A stretch of DNA of 34,631 nucleotides from positions 1 through 34,631 of the forward strand of contig WREE01000001.1 in the NCBI GenBank assembly GCA_009779515.1, read 5' to 3'. The position numbers and the translations under genes were made by a program. The stretch is from Symbiobacteriaceae bacterium. Its GTDB lineage: Bacteria; Bacillota; JAAYKD01; WRDA01. The notes beneath the pieces were generated by a model, which saw nothing but the letters and a program-made list of their open reading frames with translations, was not told where the DNA came from and searched no databases. Shown here in pieces: positions 8,708-15,841 of the stretch. Each line of letters begins with the position of its first letter. The stretch's first letter is position 1.

Positions 8708-9484
8708 TTAACGCATCTCCCCCTGACTGAAAAGGACGTAGATAGCATAGACCGTGCCAGCAACGACACATCCCACGGCTATATTTAAGGGGAGAATTAA
8801 CCCGGCGCTGAGAAGGTCTCCGGGTTTGCCCAAAGGGATGCCACTGGGGAGATGATTGGCCCCCATGAAAAAGGAATATCCTTTAAAAGCGGCATAAAAG
8901 AGAAGGCTAAAGGAGACCAGGCGTCGGTAAATAGTGAAGTTGATAAAATGGCTGGCGCGGCGGATCCCGTAACTGTTGACATACAATATTAAAGCAGCGC
9001 CTAAAATGGAACCGCCGGAGAAGCCGCCACCCGGGGAGAGATGCCCATTGGCGATGACATAACAACCAAAAACCAACATGATGCCGACCAGCAGGAAAGA
9101 AACACTTTGTAAAATTATATTGGTATGAGGCTCCTCCATTTGGTGCAGCATGGTATCGTAGGCGTCGGGGGTATCGCTTCGTAGTAAGATAATTATCGCA
9201 CAGGTGGCAGTAAAAAGAACACACGCTTCACCGAAGGTATCAAAAGCTCGGTAATCTAAAATCATCCCGGCGACAATGTTTAAGGCACCGGTATCCCCCA
9301 AGCCGTCTTCAATATACTTCAAGGAGACCAAGTTGTGGCTGGGGTTGCCGACTTCCCCCAAAGGCGGTAAGGCAGCCAGGGTGACCAGAAGCAAAGCGGT
9401 AATGCCCACGGTCAGAGAGAGGGCGACCAGAGGGTAGTAGCGCAACAGCCGGTGACGCCAGGCGCTTAATGAAAATAAATTCAT
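8708..9484 (-). CDS. mrpB: Fused MbhE-like and MrpB/MbhF-like antiporter subunit
   Basis: The protein (258 residues) joins two modules usually found separately or elsewhere. The first ~100 residues (helix, then NLVSLKYIEDGLGDTGALNI and FDTFGEACVLFTATCAIIIL) match MbhE, equal to the extreme C-terminus of MrpA. Residues ~115-258 (ILQSVSFLLVGIMLVFGCYV, GHLSPGGGFSGGSILGAALIL) match MrpB/MbhF. The ATG at 9482-9484 is chosen because a strong GAGGAGGTG lies just upstream and it begins 4 bp after the DUF4040 stop; an upstream in-frame GTG at 9520 would overlap that gene without a ribosome site. The protein is a membrane subunit of the Mrp-like complex. Confidence 0.88.
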   Translation of the reverse strand: MNLFSLSAWRHRLLRYYPLVALSLTVGITALLLVTLAALPPLGEVGNPSHNLVSLKYIEDGLGDTGALNIVAGMILDYRAFDTFGEACVLFTATCAIIILLRSDTPDAYDTMLHQMEEPHTNIILQSVSFLLVGIMLVFGCYVIANGHLSPGGGFSGGSILGAALILYVNSYGIRRASHFINFTIYRRLVSFSLLFYAAFKGYSFFMGANHLPSGIPLGKPGDLLSAGLILPLNIAVGCVVAGTVYAIYVLFSQGEMR

Positions 9485-9488
9485 TTGA

Positions 9489-9752
9489 CTACACCTCCTC
9501 GTCCAAGGAGTGTTCGGCATCCATGGCTTGGATCCTTTTCAACACCACGAAGAACAACACACCCGAGATACCGGTAGCTACTGCCGCCTCGGTGATGGCT
9601 AAATCCGGCGCTAACAACAAAAGCCAGACAGCCGATAAGACCACGCTATAGGAAGCATAGATAATTACCGCATCCAGGAGGCGCTGTCGCAGGAACACCG
9701 TCACCGCCGCAACAATTAAGTAGAGCAAAAGGGCCATTTCTAAATACATCAC
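9489..9752 (-). CDS. DUF4040 (MbhD-like) subunit, equivalent to part of the MrpA C-terminus
   Basis: This 87-residue protein has three hydrophobic helices. The segment LLLAPDLAITEAAVATGISG is the hallmark of DUF4040 domains, found as MbhD in membrane-bound hydrogenases and as an internal part of MrpA. It is thought to contribute a NuoJ-like piece of the membrane arm. Here it is a free-standing gene, which together with the next gene shows that the C-terminus of MrpA is split off. The start may be the GTG at 9752 (8 bases from GAGGTG) or the ATG at 9749, which overlaps the mrpG stop. Position between mrpG and mrpB is the Mbh order rather than the classical Mrp order. Confidence 0.88.
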   Translation of the reverse strand: MMYLEMALLLYLIVAAVTVFLRQRLLDAVIIYASYSVVLSAVWLLLLAPDLAITEAAVATGISGVLFFVVLKRIQAMDAEHSLDEEV

Positions 9753-10069
9753 TTGTGTATCACCTCATACTCGCTGGTTACCTGGGGGTTACTGGCTACC
9801 TCCAAGTGAGCTATCAGATGAGCGGATACGGGGTTTGACAGCCAGAGAAAGACAATAATCAGCAAGAGTTTCCAAGAAGCTGCCGAAAAACCGTAGTAAA
9901 ACATCAGAGCAGAAAAAGTAAGAACCATGCCAAAGGTGTCACATTTAGCCGCCGCGTGGATACGGTTGAGCACATAGCTAATGCGAAAAAGACCAACGAC
10001 CGCCACGGCGATGACCAGCAAACCTGCTACTAGCAAGAGGGCGATAAGAGCAAAGACGAGGTAGCTCAT
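9749..10069 (-). CDS. mrpG: Mrp antiporter subunit G (MnhG/PhaG)
   Basis: This 106-residue protein has three helices and the MnhG family motif in VGLFRISYVLNRIHAAAKCDTFGMVLTFSALM, followed by LLIIVFLWLSNPVSAHLIAHL. MrpG is a small structural membrane subunit of the cation/proton antiporter. Its ATG at 10067-10069 overlaps the mrpF stop (ATGA), and its stop overlaps the start of the DUF4040 gene, which indicates translational coupling. A GGGAGGAAG ribosome site lies upstream. Confidence 0.92.
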   Translation of the reverse strand: MSYLVFALIALLLVAGLLVIAVAVVGLFRISYVLNRIHAAAKCDTFGMVLTFSALMFYYGFSAASWKLLLIIVFLWLSNPVSAHLIAHLEVASNPQVTSEYEVIHK

Positions 10070-10383
10070 ACTTCCTCCCGCCTATCTTCCAGCTTCACCG
10101 GACGAGTATGGTGGGGGAGGATATAGCATTTGGAAAGGACTACCACTGCCAGGAAGGAGATCATGGCATAGACAATGGCCACATCCAGCATCGCGGCTTC
10201 TCCCAACAGGCAGGACAAAATAGCTATAAGGATAATGCCTTTGGTGCAGATTAAGTTGATGGCGATGAGCCGGTCGGTAAAACGCGGTCCCAAAATGGCT
10301 CGGATTAAGCTGATAAAAATTAAAAGGACTAGCAGGGTAGCACTAAAGATAAAAAGAGTGTTGTAGGCTACACTTAGGTTCAC
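10066..10383 (-). CDS. mrpF: Mrp antiporter subunit F (MnhF/PhaF)
   Basis: This 105-residue three-helix protein shows the MrpF signature: LIRAILGPRFTDRLIAINLI followed by a helix, GEAAMLDVAIVYAMISFLAV. MrpF is a small membrane subunit next to MrpG and MrpE. The GTG start at 10381-10383 overlaps the mrpE stop codon and is preceded by a G-rich ribosome site. The overlap at both ends indicates coupled translation with its neighbours. Confidence 0.92.
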   Translation of the reverse strand: MNLSVAYNTLFIFSATLLVLLIFISLIRAILGPRFTDRLIAINLICTKGIILIAILSCLLGEAAMLDVAIVYAMISFLAVVVLSKCYILPHHTRPVKLEDRREEV

Positions 10384-10865
10384 ATACGTCCCCCCTCTAT
10401 CTGCTGCTCAATCTGTTTGAGTAGGCGCACAAAAATGGAGCTATCTATATCTTCGGCTAGACTGGGGTTTAGGCAGTGGATACAGAAGGTATCGTGGTCT
10501 AAGTCCACCGTTAAAGTGCCAGGAGTGAGGGTAATGGAGTTGGCTAAAACCACTTTGGCAGCATTACTTTTCAAGTCGCTTTTAAAATACAATAGACAAG
10601 GCTGCAGCATCGCCTTGGGATCAGGAGATAGCACAATCTTGATAACTGCCAGGGTAGCTTTTCCCGTTTCCGCCACTAAAACCAAACCATAAAGGACTAG
10701 CCAGCGGAGGTTGCGCCACAGGCGTCCGGCTAATCTGGGACGGTAACGCAGGTAGCGATGAGCAAACCAAGCAATCATCGCTGAAACCAGAGACCCTACA
10801 GTTAAAATCTGCCAGGAGAGTTGCATGGAAAAAAGGAGCCAGAGGAGAAGATAAAGCAGGAACAA
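10380..10865 (-). CDS. mrpE: Mrp antiporter subunit E (MnhE/PhaE)
   Basis: This 161-residue protein starts with two hydrophobic helices and then carries the MrpE soluble part: LVAETGKATLAVIKIVLSPD, followed by VVLANSITLTPGTLTVDLDH and FCIHCLNP, the last block being highly diagnostic. MrpE is needed for assembly of the antiporter. It is the first gene of the operon; the TTG start at 10863-10865 follows an AGGGGGG site. A promoter with consensus boxes lies about 40 bp upstream (10903-10932). Confidence 0.92.
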   Translation of the reverse strand: MFLLYLLLWLLFSMQLSWQILTVGSLVSAMIAWFAHRYLRYRPRLAGRLWRNLRWLVLYGLVLVAETGKATLAVIKIVLSPDPKAMLQPCLLYFKSDLKSNAAKVVLANSITLTPGTLTVDLDHDTFCIHCLNPSLAEDIDSSIFVRLLKQIEQQIEGGRM

Positions 10866-10902
10866 GGCGTTTTACCCCCCTTTAGCTAATAATATCTCGC
10901 CT

Positions 10903-10932
10903 ATTATACAATTAAAGCAGCAAATGTGTCAA
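10903..10932 (-). promoter_or_regulatory. SigA-type promoter of the Mrp-like operon
   Basis: On the minus strand TTGACA (10927-10932) and TATAAT (10903-10908) are separated by 18 bp. Both hexamers are perfect consensus. The predicted start near 10896 leaves a leader of about 30 nt before mrpE. Confidence 0.8.
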
Positions 10933-10970
10933 TAACCACGGAACATAAAAATTGGACTGTACCAATTAGG

Positions 10971-11034
10971 CAATACCAAAAAATGGCAAGCAAGAAAGCC
11001 TCTCTTGATAGCCTTTGGTATTGTCTTTTCTTTT
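10971..11034 (+). terminator. Terminator-like hairpin with T-rich tail
   Basis: CAATACCAAA pairs with TTTGGTATTG over 10 bp across a 33-nt loop that itself has weak pairing, and is followed by TCTTTTCTTTTACTTT. It has the shape of an intrinsic terminator or attenuator on the plus strand, although no plus-strand gene lies upstream. It could instead be a decayed element end. Confidence 0.4.
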
Positions 11035-11049
11035 ACTTTAGTATAGAAT
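11021..11049 (+). promoter_or_regulatory. Candidate promoter for hydCBA leader / repeat A copy 1
   Basis: TTGTCT (11021-11026) and TAGAAT (11044-11049) are spaced by 17 bp. If used, transcription would begin near the first bases of repeat A copy 1, making that element the 5' part of a ~300-nt hydC leader. The boxes are imperfect and the -35 overlaps the hairpin above. Confidence 0.35.
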
Positions 11050-11231
11050 AGACGCGCATGAACTGCGTTCACCCAGAAAATGATAAATGCTCGCGTCTAT
11101 TCGCCACGCGACCGCGTGGTGCTGGAACGTAGTTCCTGTAGGTGCAAACAAACTTTTCCTACGGGACCCGGGGTCCCCGCGCACATGTGCGTGGGGTGGG
11201 AGTCTGGGGTTTGGGGGCGGGTAGCCCCCAT
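11048..11231 (+). repeat. Dispersed structured repeat family A, copy 1
   Basis: This 184-bp element matches 17736-17922 in the same orientation. Conserved parts are the ends (ATAGACGCGCATGAACTGCG at the left, GGGGGCGGGTAGCCCCCAT at the right) and GGTCCCCGCGCACATGTGCG. The middle differs but keeps hairpins: GGAAC-GTA-GTTCC here against GGAGC-GGA-GCTCC in copy 2, and GTAGG...CCTAC here against GCAGGC...GCCTGC there. Other stems are ATAGACGCG/CGCGTCTAT, CCACGCG/CGCGTGG and GGGGGC/GCCCCC. It lies 120 bp upstream of hydC. No protein is supported. Confidence 0.9.
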
Positions 11232-11350
11232 ATAGCATAATTATTAGCACGATCATAGTTATCTGAGCGATTATTGAACCTCACGTTTGGAGCCAATTTG
11301 GAAAAGCATCCACAAAAAAAGGGAGCACTGCTCCTGTAGGAGGTTTTGCT

Positions 11351-11863
11351 ATGTCTCAAAGTGCTAGCTGCCTGACGGAGAAGTATGGGGAGATCGATAA
11401 GTATATCGATAACCTTCCTTCCCTGCGGGGAGCCTTGGTAACTGTCCTGCACCAGGCACAAACCATCTATGGTTACCTACCCGAAGAACTACAGCTTCAT
11501 ATTGCCCGGCGGCTGAATGTTCCTGCCGCTCAGGTGTATGGTGTGGTTTCTTTCTATTCCTTCTTTACCATGGAGCCTAAAGGGCAATGCGCCATCTCTC
11601 TGTGCATGGGAACCGCCTGTTTTGTGCTGGGAGCAGGAGGCGTCCTCCAAGAGTTTGAGAAAGAGCTGGGGATTAAAGCCGGAGAAACCACCCCGGATAA
11701 CCTCTTCTCCCTGGATGCTCTGCGCTGTGTCGGTGCCTGCAGTCTGGCTCCGGTAGTACTGGTGGGAGACAAGGTTTACGGTAAGGCAACAACCTCGCAG
11801 GTTCGCGGTATCATTGAAGAGCACATGCAGCGCATGGCTAAAGGAGGTGGCAGCAATGAGTAA
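11351..11863 (+). CDS. hydC: NADH-dependent [FeFe]-hydrogenase subunit C (NuoE-like, [2Fe-2S] thioredoxin fold)
   Basis: This 170-residue protein is the NuoE-like small subunit of the trimeric hydrogenase. The N-terminal helical part (LVTVLHQAQTIYGYLPEELQ, VYGVVSFYSFF) is followed by the thioredoxin-like [2Fe-2S] domain whose four cysteine ligands lie in CMGTAC and RCVGAC. It passes electrons near the flavin site of HydB in the cytoplasm. The ATG has a strong GTAGGAGG site 7 bases upstream, and two alternative hairpins include or neighbour that site. The last 8 bp overlap hydB, so translation is coupled. Length is standard for the family. Confidence 0.95.
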   Translation: MSQSASCLTEKYGEIDKYIDNLPSLRGALVTVLHQAQTIYGYLPEELQLHIARRLNVPAAQVYGVVSFYSFFTMEPKGQCAISLCMGTACFVLGAGGVLQEFEKELGIKAGETTPDNLFSLDALRCVGACSLAPVVLVGDKVYGKATTSQVRGIIEEHMQRMAKGGGSNE

Positions 11864-13754
11864 AAGGATAGGAAGCCCTGAAGAGCTGCGTGAGCTCCAA
11901 GTCAAGCTGGCACCTCGCACCGCCCTACGCCTTTCCCCGGCTGAAAGAGAAGCCCTGGGAATTCCCGCTGCCGAGAAAATGAATATTCTGGTCTGCGGCG
12001 GACCTGCCTGCAAATCTACTGACAGCGACCATATCATTACCCAGCTTAGGGTAGAGTTGCAAAAAGCCGGTTTAGCCGAGGAGGTTAAGGTTGTACCTGC
12101 CGGTTGTATGGGCTACTGCGCCCAGGGACCGGTGCTCAAAGTCCAGCCAGACAACACCTTTTATGTTCAAGTTAAAGCTACCGATGCTGCCGAAATAGTG
12201 CAAAAGCATATTTTAAACCACCAGTATGTGGAACGCCTCATGTTTCATCACCCCGCCAGCGGAGCCCCCTGCCGTCAAGAAGAAGATATCCCCTTCTTCC
12301 AGGGTCAGGTGCGCATCGCTTTGCGTAACTGTGGGGTAGTAGACCCGGCGTATATCGAAGACTATATCTCTCTCAAAGGTTACCAGGGATTAGTTAAAGC
12401 CATGGAGATAGGACCCGATGCCACCGTGGCGATGATTAAGCAGGCTGGTTTGCGGGGGAGAGGCGGTGCCGGCTTCCCTACCGGCACCAAGTGGGAGTTT
12501 ACCCAAAGCTATACAGCTACACCCAAGTATGTGGTTTGTAATGCCGACGAAGGCGACCCCGGTGCTTTTATGGACAGGTGCATTATGGAAGGCGACCCCC
12601 ACTCCGTGCTGGAAGCCATGGCTATCGCCGGGCACAGTATCGGCGCCGCAGAAGGGGTTATCTACGTTCGTGCCGAGTATCCTCTGGCGGTGCAATCACT
12701 GCAAACAGCTATCAAGCAAGCCGAAGAGTTCGGCTTATTGGGAGAAAACATTCTAGGCACAGGCTTTAACTTCTCCATCCGCTTAAACCTGGGGGCAGGT
12801 GCCTTCGTGTGTGGGGAAGAAACGGCTTTGCTATCTTCTATTGAAGGTAACCGTGGTGAGCCACGGGTGCGTCCCCCCTACCCGGCAGAGAAAGGGCTCT
12901 GGGGGCAACCCACCGTGTTAAACAATGTGGAAACTTACGCCAACGTACCTGCCATTATGCTGCGTGGCGCCGCATGGTTCTCCTCATATGGCACCGCTGG
13001 CAGCAAAGGGACAAAAGTCTTCGCTCTGGCAGGTAAAATTAATAATATTGGGCTCATTGAAGTCCCTATGGGGACTACCCTCGACCATATCATCAACCAT
13101 ATCGGAGGCGGCATTCAAAACAACCGGGCGTTCAAGGCAGTACAGACCGGCGGTCCTTCGGGAGGCTGCATGCCCACCGCTCTGCTGCAAACCGAAGTGG
13201 ATTACGAATCTCTCACCCAAGCAGGCTCCATGATGGGCTCGGGAGGGATGATCGTTCTAGACGAAGACGACTGTATGGTTAATATTGCCAAATACTTCTT
13301 GGAGTTTACCGTAGATGAATCCTGCGGTCGCTGCACCCCGTGTCGTATTGGCACCAAGCGACTCTACGAAATGCTGGAGCGTATTACCACCGGTAAAGGG
13401 ACGAACAAAGATATTGTCGATCTCCAGGAGTTGGGGGACATCATTCGAGATTGTTCCCTCTGTGGTTTAGGGCAAACGGCGCCTAACCCGGTTATCTCCA
13501 CCTTGCGTTATTTCAAAGATGAATATATTGCCCACGTGGAGGAGCATCGTTGCCCAGCTTTAGCTTGCACCGAACTGCTCACCTTCACCGTAGTGGCAGA
13601 TAAGTGCATTGGTTGTACTGTCTGTGCCCGTAACTGCCCGGCAGATGCCATCAGCGGTGTGGTGCGGGCTGCTCACACCATCGATCCCGATAAATGCGTT
13701 AAGTGCGGCATCTGTCTCGATAAGTGCCCCACCAAAGCTATCATACGCTACTAA
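11856..13754 (+). CDS. hydB: NADH-dependent [FeFe]-hydrogenase subunit B (NuoF-like flavoprotein)
   Basis: The 632-residue protein is the NAD(H)- and FMN-binding subunit. In order it has an N-terminal thioredoxin-like [2Fe-2S] domain (C47, C52 and the CMGYCAQ pair), the FMN/NADH domain (LRGRGGAGFPTGTKWEF, YVVCNADEGDPGAF, GAGAYVCGEE-type segment), the SLBB-like region, a [4Fe-4S] site in ESCGRCTPCRIG, and a C-terminal 2x[4Fe-4S] ferredoxin domain (CIGCTVCARNCP and CVKCGICLDKCP). This layout is that of electron-bifurcating or NAD-linked hydrogenases. The ATG at 11856 is chosen because GGAGGTGG lies just upstream and it overlaps the hydC end; an earlier in-frame ATG at 11814 lies well inside hydC. 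Confidence 0.95.
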   Translation: MSKRIGSPEELRELQVKLAPRTALRLSPAEREALGIPAAEKMNILVCGGPACKSTDSDHIITQLRVELQKAGLAEEVKVVPAGCMGYCAQGPVLKVQPDNTFYVQVKATDAAEIVQKHILNHQYVERLMFHHPASGAPCRQEEDIPFFQGQVRIALRNCGVVDPAYIEDYISLKGYQGLVKAMEIGPDATVAMIKQAGLRGRGGAGFPTGTKWEFTQSYTATPKYVVCNADEGDPGAFMDRCIMEGDPHSVLEAMAIAGHSIGAAEGVIYVRAEYPLAVQSLQTAIKQAEEFGLLGENILGTGFNFSIRLNLGAGAFVCGEETALLSSIEGNRGEPRVRPPYPAEKGLWGQPTVLNNVETYANVPAIMLRGAAWFSSYGTAGSKGTKVFALAGKINNIGLIEVPMGTTLDHIINHIGGGIQNNRAFKAVQTGGPSGGCMPTALLQTEVDYESLTQAGSMMGSGGMIVLDEDDCMVNIAKYFLEFTVDESCGRCTPCRIGTKRLYEMLERITTGKGTNKDIVDLQELGDIIRDCSLCGLGQTAPNPVISTLRYFKDEYIAHVEEHRCPALACTELLTFTVVADKCIGCTVCARNCPADAISGVVRAAHTIDPDKCVKCGICLDKCPTKAIIRY

Positions 13755-13769
13755 CGGAGGTGAAGAGCC

Positions 13770-15533
13770 ATGAATAATAATGACGAAGTAAAAAAGGTTA
13801 ACCTAACCATCAACGGTACCGCTATCGCGGTGGCGCCGGGCACTGTTTTATTGGCGGCAGCTCATCAAGCCGGGGTGCATATCCCCTCCCTTTGCTATCT
13901 TAATTCCGATGAGTTCCAATACCGCAACAGCGTCGGCTCTTGCCGTGTCTGTATGGTGGAAGTGGTAGGCAGACGCGGCTTAGTTCCCGCTTGCTCCACC
14001 ACCGTCTACGAAGGTATGGTTGTGCGCACCGATTCTCTCAAAGCAATCCGTGCGCGGCGCACCATGGTGGAACTGCTTCTTTCCAACCACCCCAGCGACT
14101 GTCTAATTTGTGAACGTAACGGTAACTGTCAGCTGCAACAGATGGCTGCCGATATGGGGATTCGCAGCATTAAATACAAGGGAGCTGTCTCTTCCCACCC
14201 TAAAGATATCGAAAGCTTCTCCATTGTCCGCAACCCGGACAAATGTATTCTCTGCCGCCGTTGCGAAACCATGTGCAACTCTATCCAGAGTGTGGGGGTC
14301 TACTCCGCTATCGGGCGCGGCTTCGAGACCACCATGGGCACTGCTTTCAACAAGCCGATTATCGAAACCACCTGCACCTTCTGTGGACAGTGCGTTTCCG
14401 TTTGTCCTACCGGTGCTCTTTCGGAAGTGGATGCCACTGAAGAGGTCTGGAAGCTACTGCAGGCTCCCGGTAAAGTGGTTATCGCTCAAACCGCTCCTGC
14501 TATCCGGGTGGCGTTAGGGGAAGAGTTTGGCATGGAGCCAGGCTCGGTAATCACCGGCAAGCTAGCGGCGGCTCTGCGTCGTTTAGGTTTCGCCAAGGTC
14601 ATGGACACTAACTTCACCGCCGATGTCACCATCATGGAAGAAGCCAGCGAGTTTGTTCACCGCTTCCAGCACGGTGGCAAGCTGCCTTTACTCACCAGTT
14701 GCTGCCCTGCCTGGATTAAATTCTTTGAGCATCAGTTCCCGGATTTGCTGGATGTCCCTTCCAGTTGTAAATCACCCATGGAGATGATGGGCGCTCTCAT
14801 TAAGAGCTACTACGCCGAAAAAGCCGGCGTCGACCCCCAAGACATTGTCGTGGTTTCGATTATGCCCTGCCTGGCGAAAAAGTTTGAAGCGGCTCGTCCG
14901 GAGCTGGTTTCATCCAAAGGGCATTCCGATGTAGATATTGTCCTCTCCACCAGGGAGCTAGCGCGTATGATTCGGGAAGCCGGTATCGAATTCCTCTCCC
15001 TCCCCGATGAAGAGTATGATAACCCCTTAAGCGACAGCACCGGCGCTGCCGATATCTTTGGCACCACCGGCGGGGTTTTAGAGGCAGCTTTACGCACCGC
15101 CTACAAAATGGTTACCGACGAAGATTTACAAGCTGTGGAGTTTCAAATGCTGCGGGGTGTCGACGGAGTGCGCGAAGCCGAAATACCTTTTGGCAACACC
15201 AAAGTCAGGGTGGCTATTGCCAACGGTTTGGCTAACGCCCGAGAGCTGCTCCAAAAGGTGCAGTCCGGAGAAGTGGAATACCATATCATCGAAGTTATGG
15301 CCTGCCCCGGCGGCTGTATCGGTGGCGGTGGGCAGCCCTACACCAAAGGCAATATGGAAATCCTGCGCCGTCGCGCCGCAGGGTTATACGCTATCGACAG
15401 CGCCAAAACTATCCGCCGCTCCTACGAAAACCAAGCCATGCTCACTATGTATGCTGAGTATATTGGGGTGCCTTACGGGGAAAAAGCCCACGAGTTGCTG
15501 CATACCTCTTATGTGCGTCGGGAAGATAAGTAA
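13770..15533 (+). CDS. hydA: [FeFe]-hydrogenase catalytic subunit A
   Basis: This 587-residue enzyme reduces protons or oxidises H2 at an H-cluster. The N-terminal plant-type [2Fe-2S] domain starts its ligands at C42 (SLCYL, CRVC). Next are the His-Cys [4Fe-4S] segment (HPSDCLICERNGNCQL), two ferredoxin-like [4Fe-4S] sites (CILCRRCETMC and CTFCGQCVSVCP), and the H-cluster signatures TSCCPAWIKF, MPCLAKKFEA and EVMACPGGCIGGGGQP; all are complete. FGTTGGVLEAALR is the expected supporting motif. There is no extra C-terminal iron-sulphur domain as in the longer Thermotoga-type protein. The ribosome site GGAGGTGAAG precedes the ATG, 15 bp after hydB. With HydB and HydC it should couple H2 to NADH and probably ferredoxin by flavin-based bifurcation. 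Confidence 0.96.
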   Translation: MNNNDEVKKVNLTINGTAIAVAPGTVLLAAAHQAGVHIPSLCYLNSDEFQYRNSVGSCRVCMVEVVGRRGLVPACSTTVYEGMVVRTDSLKAIRARRTMVELLLSNHPSDCLICERNGNCQLQQMAADMGIRSIKYKGAVSSHPKDIESFSIVRNPDKCILCRRCETMCNSIQSVGVYSAIGRGFETTMGTAFNKPIIETTCTFCGQCVSVCPTGALSEVDATEEVWKLLQAPGKVVIAQTAPAIRVALGEEFGMEPGSVITGKLAAALRRLGFAKVMDTNFTADVTIMEEASEFVHRFQHGGKLPLLTSCCPAWIKFFEHQFPDLLDVPSSCKSPMEMMGALIKSYYAEKAGVDPQDIVVVSIMPCLAKKFEAARPELVSSKGHSDVDIVLSTRELARMIREAGIEFLSLPDEEYDNPLSDSTGAADIFGTTGGVLEAALRTAYKMVTDEDLQAVEFQMLRGVDGVREAEIPFGNTKVRVAIANGLANARELLQKVQSGEVEYHIIEVMACPGGCIGGGGQPYTKGNMEILRRRAAGLYAIDSAKTIRRSYENQAMLTMYAEYIGVPYGEKAHELLHTSYVRREDK

Positions 15534-15540
15534 CCACCTG

Positions 15541-15563
15541 AAACCGGTTTGTCTTCAGCCTCA
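15541..15563 (+). repeat. Repeat family B remnant (left end joined to right end)
   Basis: The 23-bp stretch joins the first bases of family B (AAACCGGTTT) directly to its last bases (GTCTTCAGCCTCA), with the ~145-bp interior missing. It lies 7 bp after the hydA stop and runs straight into the hydA terminator. Confidence 0.65.
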
Positions 15564-15604
15564 GCCGTTAGAGAGCCATACGCTCTCTAACGGCTTTGTG
15601 GTTT
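15563..15604 (+). terminator. Intrinsic terminator of hydCBA
   Basis: A perfect inverted repeat of 13-14 bp (AGCCGTTAGAGAG at 15563-15575 with CTCTCTAACGGCT at 15583-15595) is followed by TTGTGGTTTT. It is placed 29 bp after the hydA stop codon. Confidence 0.85.
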
Positions 15605-15841
15605 TGGGGGTTTGTTAGCGGAAGATCACGACGAGCAAGATTACAGGGATATGATAAAGAAATTGAAAATATATATAATTATCTTTGATGATTTACAAAA
15701 TATTGTTATCGCTATGCACCTTAGATATTTATTCTTACGCGGTAAAAAATTGAAATTTTAAAAAATGTTGAAATGTCTACAAAAATACTGTAAAATGGTT
15801 TTACCGCTTCCGAAAATTTTAATAAGGAGCAAAATTCATCT
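15605..15841 (+). other. AT-rich spacer upstream of the first chemotaxis receptor gene
   Basis: The spacer between the hydA terminator and the receptor gene is markedly AT-rich from 15650 onward. It contains one clear promoter (15768-15796). I see no gene or further repeat in it. Confidence 0.6.
15768..15796 (+). promoter_or_regulatory. SigA-type promoter of the first MCP gene
   Basis: TTGAAA (15768-15773) and TAAAAT (15791-15796) are spaced by exactly 17 bp. The predicted start near 15803 leaves a leader of about 39 nt with AAGGAG before the ATG. No flagellar-sigma type promoter is evident. Confidence 0.7.

Larger units (their letters stand above)
10866..11350. other. Divergent control region between the Mrp-like operon and hydCBA
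   Basis: This 485-bp region has no gene. It holds the minus-strand mrp promoter (10903-10932), an inverted repeat AATTGG-N6-CCAATT (10950-10967) that could be an operator, a long hairpin with 10-bp outer stem CAATACCAAA (10971-10980) and TTTGGTATTG (11014-11023) followed by a T-rich run, a candidate plus-strand promoter (11021-11049), repeat family A copy 1 (11048-11231), and a hydC leader with two competing small hairpins at 11322-11342. Confidence 0.7.

Noticed and set aside
3268..10865. Whether this operon is an Mbh-type membrane-bound [NiFe]-hydrogenase
   Set aside because: No large or small [NiFe] subunit and no ferredoxin-like subunit is present in the operon; only the membrane antiporter half is encoded.
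11038..11256. Minus-strand open frames over both family A copies (also 17711-18041) with a shared PPHAHVRGDP peptide
   Set aside because: The similarity is explained by the conserved repeat DNA; the frames lack ribosome sites and break up outside the repeats.
11814..11855. Upstream start for hydB giving 14 extra residues
   Set aside because: It lies inside hydC without a ribosome site, whereas ATG at 11856 has GGAGGTGG and the family N-terminus.
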